Assembly: GCF_039544205.1 (NCBI RefSeq)
Contig: NZ_BAABLF010000005.1
Location: 124,001 to 188,000, forward strand
Length of the DNA stretch: 64,000 bases
Reading direction: 5' to 3'
Origin: Ferrimonas gelatinilytica
Lineage (GTDB): Bacteria > Pseudomonadota > Gammaproteobacteria > Enterobacterales > Shewanellaceae
Shown here: one piece after another, positions 59,192 to 64,000 of the stretch
Layout: the number at the start of each line of letters is the position of its first letter
Position numbering within the stretch: the stretch's first letter is position 1
Made by a program: the position numbers and the translations under genes
Notes under the pieces: model-generated
What the model saw: only the letters and a program-made list of their open reading frames with translations
Database searches by the model: none
Told to the model about the DNA's origin: nothing

Positions 59192-59593
59192 TCAGGAAGT
59201 GCGGAACGGGGCGAGGAACTCGTTGCGCAGGGAGGCATCCCGGCGGGCTTTTTTCAGGTCCTTGATCATCATTTTGATCCCTTGTGAGAAGAGTTGCTGC
59301 AGCATCGCATCGGTCTGCGCTTCACTTGACTCTTCTCCCTTCTCCTCGTTGTTTTTGACCATGGTCAGCAGCTCTGCGGTTGGGCCGGCCAAGGTGTAGG
59401 TGACGACTGCGTGAAACTGCTCGAAGCTCTCCATGACATTGCGGGCACTTTCCGGCTGCGTATCCCAGGCTTCACGCAGGGGAGCCTGCAGCGCAACATA
59501 GATGCTATGCAAGCCCTCATGCTGGGCCTGTTCGACCTCCATGTAATTCATGACCTGCATCAATTCGGCCGGGATGGCGGTGTTTTCGCTCAT
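59192..59593 (-). CDS. Helical protein of unknown function (133 aa)
   Basis: 133 residues, predicted almost wholly helical and acidic: LMQVMNYMEVEQAQHEGLHS, ARNVMESFEQFHAVVTYTLA, TDAMLQQLFSQGIKMMIKDL. No signal peptide or membrane segment. I recognise no family. Codon usage is like its neighbours, and the clean start with TATGAGCGAAA makes it a likely real gene. It lies between the integrase-like gene and the tRNA-Val cluster. Confidence 0.6.
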   Translation of the reverse strand: MSENTAIPAELMQVMNYMEVEQAQHEGLHSIYVALQAPLREAWDTQPESARNVMESFEQFHAVVTYTLAGPTAELLTMVKNNEEKGEESSEAQTDAMLQQLFSQGIKMMIKDLKKARRDASLRNEFLAPFRTS

Positions 59594-59852
59594 AGTGGGA
59601 GTTCCATGGTTTTAAAGCCCCTATCTTAGCGGATCGGAGGCAAAAGTCAGCGCCAGGGCGCCGTTGTGGGTCCTTTGGAGCAGTATGCGGTCAAAGTCCG
59701 TGCATAAGTTAGTCGATGGTGAAAGTGCGGCCTTTGTGGCTTGCGCGCAGATATACGTCGCTGAGGCTTCGAGGCGAGGCAGCGGGGATTGTGATAGTCG
59801 GGTTTTGGCTGCGCTGTCGGGACCCACAGAAGTTCTGAAGTCGTCCGACATG

Positions 59853-59883
59853 CACAAAGCCCGCTCAATGAGCGGGCTTTGTG
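59853..59883 (-). terminator. Terminator of the tRNA-Val operon
   Basis: CACAAAGCCCGCTCA/TGAGCGGGCTTTGTG, a perfect 15-bp inverted repeat with a 1-nt centre, 18 bp past the last tRNA-Val on the minus strand. Confidence 0.85.
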
Positions 59884-59900
59884 TCTCAATTAAGAGAATA

Positions 59901-59977
59901 TGGTGCGTCTAAGTAGACTCGAACTACCGACCCCCACCATGTCAAGGTGGTGCTCTAACCAACTGAGCTATAGACGC
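59901..59977 (-). tRNA. tRNA-Val(GAC), third in operon
   Basis: 77 nt with encoded CCA. The anticodon loop TTGACAT gives anticodon GAC. The acceptor stem GCGTCTA/TAGACGC and anticodon stem CCACC/GGTGG differ from the other two copies by compensating changes. Confidence 0.95.
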
Positions 59978-59994
59978 ATCTCTTTCGAGAAAAG

Positions 59995-60071
59995 TGGTGC
60001 GTCCGAGTAGACTCGAACTACCGACCCCTACCATGTCAAGGTAGTGCTCTAACCAACTGAGCTACGGACGC
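59995..60071 (-). tRNA. tRNA-Val(GAC), second in operon
   Basis: 77 nt with CCA, acceptor stem GCGTCCG/CGGACGC, anticodon stem CTACC/GGTAG around TTGACAT. Identical to the first copy. Confidence 0.95.
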
Positions 60072-60138
60072 ACATCAAATTGTCGTTACACCGGCGTTTA
60101 TAGCCCATGTAGATGATGAGGTTTTATCATCAAAATTG

Positions 60139-60215
60139 TGGTGCGTCCGAGTAGACTCGAACTACCGACCCCTACCATGTCAAGGTAGTGCTCTAACCAA
60201 CTGAGCTACGGACGC
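60139..60215 (-). tRNA. tRNA-Val(GAC), first in operon
   Basis: 77 nt with CCA, identical to the copy at 59995. It is promoter-proximal; spacers between the three tRNAs are 67 and 17 bp. Confidence 0.95.
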
Positions 60216-60242
60216 ACGGCGTTGTTCTTAACAACGAGGCGT

Positions 60243-60271
60243 ATAGTAATCACGGCCTGGGATGGGCGCAA
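60243..60271 (-). promoter_or_regulatory. Promoter of the tRNA-Val operon
   Basis: On the minus strand TTGCGC-17-TACTAT, 27 bp before the first tRNA-Val. Confidence 0.55.
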
Positions 60272-60318
60272 GCCTATTTTCGGGCAAAAACGACTGACTG
60301 GCGAGGCTTTGCGCAATG

Positions 60319-61413
60319 CTACCCATTCGGGCCGCGGGCCTGGGGTTGGCGTTGACAACGCTGCAGTAAAGCCTGCCAGGCTTCCGTATGCTGCCGGATC
60401 CGGACATAGAAATGCCCGCGTAAACTGCCTTCCTGCTCGGAAAGGTAGAAATCAAAATAGGGGTGCTTCGGCCAGGGGTGGAGAAGTTGGCGCAGCGGCG
60501 GCGAAAGGGTACGGTCGACCTGCTGGATGCGGCTCAGCAGGGGCTGAACTCGCTTGCCATATATTTGGGTGAGGATATTGCTGAGGATCGGGACAGCCGG
60601 GTCATCGCAAGGCAGAGTTTGGGCTTGCTGCAGCAGTGACAGTGTCCCACCGAGCTGCCCTATCGTGGTCAGCATGGTTCGGTGCAGGCCGGCGATGCTG
60701 GCAGAGCCGTGAAGTCTATGGAGAAGGCGCTCAAGCTCTCCGGGGGCGAGCGCCTGACCGAGATCTTCGCTGGCTTCGCGCAGGCGGTTTAGTGCAATAA
60801 GCGCCTGTTCGCTGTGCTCTACGTCGCCGAATTGCCACGAAGGTGCGGCGGCGCCGATGGCGAACCAAAGCTCGTCGCCAAGCAGCAGGCTACGGGCAAA
60901 CCAGGCGTCCAGCTTCGGGCGCCGCTGGTTAAGCAGTGACTCCTTAAGCACGTTTCCCTCTTGGGTAAGTGTATCTGCCGGGCATCGGTAAAGGTGATGA
61001 AGCAACTCCCGCTGATAAAGGAAGTGCTGTGAGGGCGTCGCCAGCTTGCCCATGGGCGCATTGCGGGCGGCGATGAGCGGCAACACGCCGCAGGGTTTGA
61101 GCGCCAGTGGCGACACGAGATCAACGGTCAATACGGACCCCGACAGCGCGTAGTCGCTCCGTGGCGGCCGCTTAGGCGGGACTATCTTGGCGCTTGGAAT
61201 GGGCACCTCTTCGACGTCTAAGACCCGGGCAAGGCGTTCGTTATAGTCGTCGAGGGCGGCTTCCGGGGCTCGCTGACAGCCGGTGAGCGTGATGACAAGG
61301 AGAATCACACAGAGCGTTGCCGCCGCGCTCATCAAGGGCGTGTCCAGGCCCGCTGTGGCGGGCCCTTCGGGAGAGATTGCGTGATAGGGCTTACGCGGTT
61401 GCTGACGGTTCAT
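60319..61413 (-). CDS. DUF3080 family lipoprotein
   Basis: Up to 364 residues. A hydrophobic segment ends in a lipobox (LLVITLTGC), followed by DDYNERLARVLDVEEV, LSGSVLTVDLVSPLALKPCG, and HHLYRCPADT, which match the DUF3080 family. The start is uncertain: 61413 gives a positively charged leader but overlaps norM by 23 bp, while the ATG at 61332 gives a short leader without positive charge. It follows norM on the same strand and is probably co-transcribed. Outer-membrane or periplasmic location is likely; function unknown. Confidence 0.8.
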   Translation of the reverse strand: MNRQQPRKPYHAISPEGPATAGLDTPLMSAAATLCVILLVITLTGCQRAPEAALDDYNERLARVLDVEEVPIPSAKIVPPKRPPRSDYALSGSVLTVDLVSPLALKPCGVLPLIAARNAPMGKLATPSQHFLYQRELLHHLYRCPADTLTQEGNVLKESLLNQRRPKLDAWFARSLLLGDELWFAIGAAAPSWQFGDVEHSEQALIALNRLREASEDLGQALAPGELERLLHRLHGSASIAGLHRTMLTTIGQLGGTLSLLQQAQTLPCDDPAVPILSNILTQIYGKRVQPLLSRIQQVDRTLSPPLRQLLHPWPKHPYFDFYLSEQEGSLRGHFYVRIRQHTEAWQALLQRCQRQPQARGPNG

Positions 61414-62749
61414 AGCGGGTTTGAACCTGTTTGAGCCTCAGGTGCAGCAGCAGGGCGGCGCAGGAGAGCCCGGAGATAAAGCCGATCCAGTAGCCTTGCG
61501 CCCCCATGGCGGCCACCACCCAATCGGTACTGCCGAGCACATAGCCACTGGTGAAACCGACCCCCCAGAAGGAGATGAGGGCGATCCAGAGTATCGGCAT
61601 GGTGTCTTTATAGCCCCGCAGGCAGGCGGTGGTCACGACCTGAATCGCATCGGAGATCTGATAAAGGGCACACAGCAGCATCAGGTGCAGGGCCACCTCG
61701 ATCACCCCGGCATCATTGCTGTAGAGGTCGGCGATGGGGTGGCGCAGCAGCACGGTAAGGATGGCGGTAAACAGCGATACGGCAATACCGAACAGCACCC
61801 CGATCTTCGCCACCATCCTGGCCAGTTTTGGCTCCTCACGGCCGAGGTAGTAGCCAACCCGGATGGTCACGGCCACACCGATGGAAAGCGGCAACATGTA
61901 GATAATGGTCGAGAAGTTGGCCGCCACCTGATGGCCGGCGACGACCACGGGGCCAAGGGGGGCAATCATGATGGCAACGCCGGTGAACATGGTGACCTCG
62001 AAAAATACCGCGGCGGCAATGGGTAAGCCCAGGGCCCAGATTTGACGCTGCGCTTGCCAGCTCAGGGCGCGAAAATCCCGAAACAGCTGGTAGGCGCGGA
62101 AGCGCCGGCTCAAGAGCAGATAGAGCCCCATGGTCAGCGCCATGCCCCAGTAGACAATGGCGGTGGCGACCCCGCATCCTGCGCCCCCCATTGCTGGCAT
62201 ACCGAAGTGCCCGTTGATGAAGATGTAGTTGGCGGGGATGTTGATCGCCAGGCCCACGAAACTGATCACCATGGAGGGGGGAGTGAAGGAGAGCCCCTCA
62301 TTGAAGGAGCGCAGGACCTGGAACAGTAAAAATGCCGGCGCCCCCCACAAGATCGCTTCCATGTAGCCCACAGACAGCCGCTCCAGCTCAGGGTCCAGAG
62401 CCAGTGGTGCCAATAGCGAATCCCCCTGTGACAGCACCCCCATGGCGATAAGGGCGCAGATCAGCGCGAGGTAAAAAGCCTGATGGATCAGCGGCCGGAC
62501 CGCGGCCTCCTGCTTTGCACCATGCAGGTGGGAGACCAATGGTGGTACCGCCCAGATCACCCCTGAGAACAGCAGGATCACCGGCAACCAGATGCTGGTT
62601 CCGACGGCCACGGCGGCCATGTCCACGGCACTGACCTGACCGGCCATCACCGTATCGATAAAGCCCATGAGCGTCTGGGCGACCTGGGCCGCGAATACGG
62701 GCAGGGCAAGTTGTACCAGTTTCTTGATCTGGTAGCCGGAGTTATGCAT
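61391..62749 (-). CDS. norM: MATE-family multidrug efflux transporter (NorM/MdtK)
   Basis: 452 residues with 12 hydrophobic helices. The MATE features VQLALPVFAAQVAQTLMGFI, DTVMAGQVSAVDMAAVAVGT and the C-half repeat GVAVTIRVGYYLGREEP are present, including the N-lobe Asp of the NorM subgroup. It exports cationic drugs and fluoroquinolones using Na+ or H+. It is divergent from ribE across only 44 bp, the same pairing as mdtK/ribE (ribC) in E. coli. DUF3080 follows. Confidence 0.94.
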   Translation of the reverse strand: MHNSGYQIKKLVQLALPVFAAQVAQTLMGFIDTVMAGQVSAVDMAAVAVGTSIWLPVILLFSGVIWAVPPLVSHLHGAKQEAAVRPLIHQAFYLALICALIAMGVLSQGDSLLAPLALDPELERLSVGYMEAILWGAPAFLLFQVLRSFNEGLSFTPPSMVISFVGLAINIPANYIFINGHFGMPAMGGAGCGVATAIVYWGMALTMGLYLLLSRRFRAYQLFRDFRALSWQAQRQIWALGLPIAAAVFFEVTMFTGVAIMIAPLGPVVVAGHQVAANFSTIIYMLPLSIGVAVTIRVGYYLGREEPKLARMVAKIGVLFGIAVSLFTAILTVLLRHPIADLYSNDAGVIEVALHLMLLCALYQISDAIQVVTTACLRGYKDTMPILWIALISFWGVGFTSGYVLGSTDWVVAAMGAQGYWIGFISGLSCAALLLHLRLKQVQTRYEPSATA

Positions 62750-62793
62750 GGTGTGAGCCGAGTTGATTGTCTTTAGGTTTACGCGAGAGAAGT

Positions 62794-63408
62794 ATGTTTA
62801 CAGGCATAGTGCAGTGTACCGCACCCGTGGTGTCCCTGACCGATCACGATGGCGTGCGCACCTTTGCGGTCTCCCTGTCGCCAAAACTGCGTGAGGGATT
62901 GCAGATTGGCGCCAGTGTCGCCAACAACGGCGTTTGTCTGACGGTGACAAAGCTGGTGAATGATAAGGTGTTTTTTGATGTGGTGCGAGAGAGTTTGGAA
63001 AAAACCAACCTAGGGGCATTGTGCTTAGGGAGTCGGGTCAATATTGAACGCTCTTTGGTGTTTGGGCAGGAGATCGGCGGGCATCTGGTGTCCGGCCATG
63101 TGGTGTCCTGTGCACAGCTGATGGCGATAGAGCGAGGCGAGGGCCAGGTGAGGATGCGACTGTCACTGCCCAGCCAATGGATGAAGTATGTGCTGCACAA
63201 GGGGTTTATTGCGGTTAACGGTTGCAGCCTCACCGTGGGGGAGCGATTCGATGATGGTTTCTCTCTCTACCTCATTCCGGAGACCCTTGCGATCACCAAC
63301 TTGTCGGACAGTCAGGTGGGGGACCGACTCAATATCGAAATAGACAGCCAGACCCAGACCATTGTTGATACGGTCGAGCGTGTGATGGCCGCACGTCAGG
63401 ATCAGTAG
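62794..63408 (+). CDS. ribE: Riboflavin synthase (alpha chain)
   Basis: 204 residues (E. coli 213), two homologous lumazine-binding barrels: MFTGIVQCTAPVVSL and NNGVCLTVTKLVNDKVFFDV in the first, EIGGHLVSGHVVS and VNGCSLTVGERFDDGFSLYL in the second. It dismutates two 6,7-dimethyl-8-ribityllumazine molecules into riboflavin. The 44-bp gap to norM is too short for an FMN riboswitch. The stop lies inside the end of the convergent CPXCG gene (7 bp overlap). Confidence 0.96.
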   Translation: MFTGIVQCTAPVVSLTDHDGVRTFAVSLSPKLREGLQIGASVANNGVCLTVTKLVNDKVFFDVVRESLEKTNLGALCLGSRVNIERSLVFGQEIGGHLVSGHVVSCAQLMAIERGEGQVRMRLSLPSQWMKYVLHKGFIAVNGCSLTVGERFDDGFSLYLIPETLAITNLSDSQVGDRLNIEIDSQTQTIVDTVERVMAARQDQ

Positions 63409-63608
63409 TTCTGCTCGTCGTCCGCGTCCACAAAGAGCTGGACCTGTTGATGCAGCTCGTCGATATGGAGTCGAAGGTGGATGGGGCTGCAGCAGGCGCT
63501 GCAATCCTCGTAAAACTCCTGATCTCCGGCACTTGAGTCCACATCAACGCGAGTGTGGTAACCACAATGTGGACAGACAATGTTCTCGTTGTGTTGGCCC
63601 AGTTTCAT
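63402..63608 (-). CDS. CPXCG-motif cysteine-rich zinc-ribbon protein
   Basis: 68 residues. It has ENIVCPHCGYHTRVDVDSSA, then FYEDCSACCSPIHLRLHI: two CxxC knuckles that form a zinc ribbon, as in the Cys_rich_CPXG family. It ends in an acidic tail (DADDEQNY). Such small proteins are common in marine gammaproteobacteria, with no known function. It overlaps ribE tail to tail and follows the SDR gene by 14 bp, so it may be the last gene of that operon. Confidence 0.88.
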   Translation of the reverse strand: MKLGQHNENIVCPHCGYHTRVDVDSSAGDQEFYEDCSACCSPIHLRLHIDELHQQVQLFVDADDEQNY

Positions 63609-63622
63609 GGTTTTGGCTCCGG

Positions 63623-64000
63623 TTATGCCCCCGCAAGGGGCGAGAGGGAGCGGCCGCCATCCACCGCCAGGATCTGGCCAGTGATATAACGGCCCTCGTC
63701 GGCAAGAAACGCCACAGCCTCGGCAATCTCATCCACGCTGCCGAGTCGCTGCAGCGGGATCTGAGAGAGCACCCGTTGTTGAGCATCGACATCAACCCCC
63801 TGGCTGGGCCACAGGATCGCGCCGGGAGAGACCGCATTAACCCGGACCTGCGGTGCCAGTTCCAGCGCCAAGGAGCGCGTCATCATGCTCAGTGCCGCCT
63901 TTGCCATACAGTAAAGTGTATGCCCTTTGAGGGGGGACTGGGCATGAACATCCAACAGGTTGATGATGGCGCCCTGTTGCTGGCGCAGGGGGGCCATCAA
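63623..64000 (-). CDS. Pteridine reductase-like SDR (N-terminus beyond window)
   Basis: The last 125 residues of a short-chain dehydrogenase. The catalytic Tyr and Lys are in YCMAKAAL; LALELAPQVRVNAVSPGAIL follows, then FLADEGRYITGQILAVDGGR. The sequence INLLDVHAQSPLKGHTLYCM and VSPGAILWP favour the bacterial pteridine reductase (FolM-like) group, which reduces dihydromonapterin or dihydrofolate with NADPH. The NADP-binding N-terminus lies outside the window, so this is by partial homology. Confidence 0.78.
   Translation of the reverse strand: MMAPLRQQQGAIINLLDVHAQSPLKGHTLYCMAKAALSMMTRSLALELAPQVRVNAVSPGAILWPSQGVDVDAQQRVLSQIPLQRLGSVDEIAEAVAFLADEGRYITGQILAVDGGRSLSPLAGA

Noticed and set aside
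62750..62793. FMN riboswitch before ribE
   Set aside because: The gap to norM is only 44 bp, too short, and no conserved core is seen.

Overview
This 64 kb window is a piece of a gammaproteobacterial chromosome: GC-rich (about 60% by eye), gene-dense, and with no phage, insertion sequence or CRISPR array. The proteins recall E. coli and Pseudomonas relatives about equally (MdaB, PpsA/PpsR/AroH, YdiJ, HrpA, MaeA, Lpp, NrdDG, TusBCDE, YccA, RibE/NorM; also DUF1285, DUF3501, UMF1 and DUF3080 families of the Pseudomonas/Oceanospirillales type). A free-living, facultatively anaerobic, probably aquatic species fits. I cannot name the genus.

Layout. 1-2.4 kb: HxlR regulator divergent from the quinone reductase mdaB and a peroxiredoxin-like gene, then an orphan response regulator. 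2.5-12.8 kb: aroH and ppsR facing ppsA, then ydiJ, DUF1285, a LysR regulator and a MaoC-like hydratase. 12.9-18 kb: malic enzyme, a secreted unknown, and the rubrerythrin/Fe-S oxidoreductase/DUF3501 operon. 18-27 kb: a UMF1 transporter, a complete tripartite RND efflux operon, a CAP protein and MgtC. 27-33 kb: hrpA, an FAD oxidoreductase and hsp20 with an ANR/FNR box. 33-39 kb: an L,D-transpeptidase facing lpp, hemolysin III, GNAT, a PrpA-like phosphatase, alkaline phosphatase and mtfA. 39.5-46 kb: nrdDG behind two NrdR boxes and a D-lactate dehydrogenase-like enzyme. 46-49.4 kb: a second L,D-transpeptidase, tusDCBE, yccA and tRNA-Ser. 49.4-57 kb: SLC13 permease, Atm1-type ABC exporter, a Tus replication-terminator protein, ppaC, a LytTR regulator and a second identical tRNA-Ser. 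57-60.2 kb: DUF2750, an integrase-like protein without its catalytic residues, a helical unknown and three tRNA-Val genes. 60.3-64 kb: DUF3080 lipoprotein, norM divergent from ribE, a CPXCG zinc-ribbon protein and the end of a pteridine reductase-like SDR.

How it fits together. Several groups have clear joint roles: PpsA with its regulatory kinase; the MFP/RND/outer-membrane efflux trio; the transpeptidase and the Lpp it may anchor to peptidoglycan; NrdD with its radical activase; and TusDCB with TusE for tRNA 2-thiouridine. Many of these genes (hrpA, maeA, tus, ribE/mdtK, lpp/ldtE, ydiJ, ppsA/ppsR/aroH) lie in the replication-terminus half of the E. coli chromosome as I remember it. Together with the Tus homologue this suggests the window is near the terminus. 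The most unusual items are Tus with its lock-pocket residues kept, the intact but catalytically stripped tyrosine-recombinase homologue, and the LytTR regulator behind a 0.7 kb AT-rich leader.
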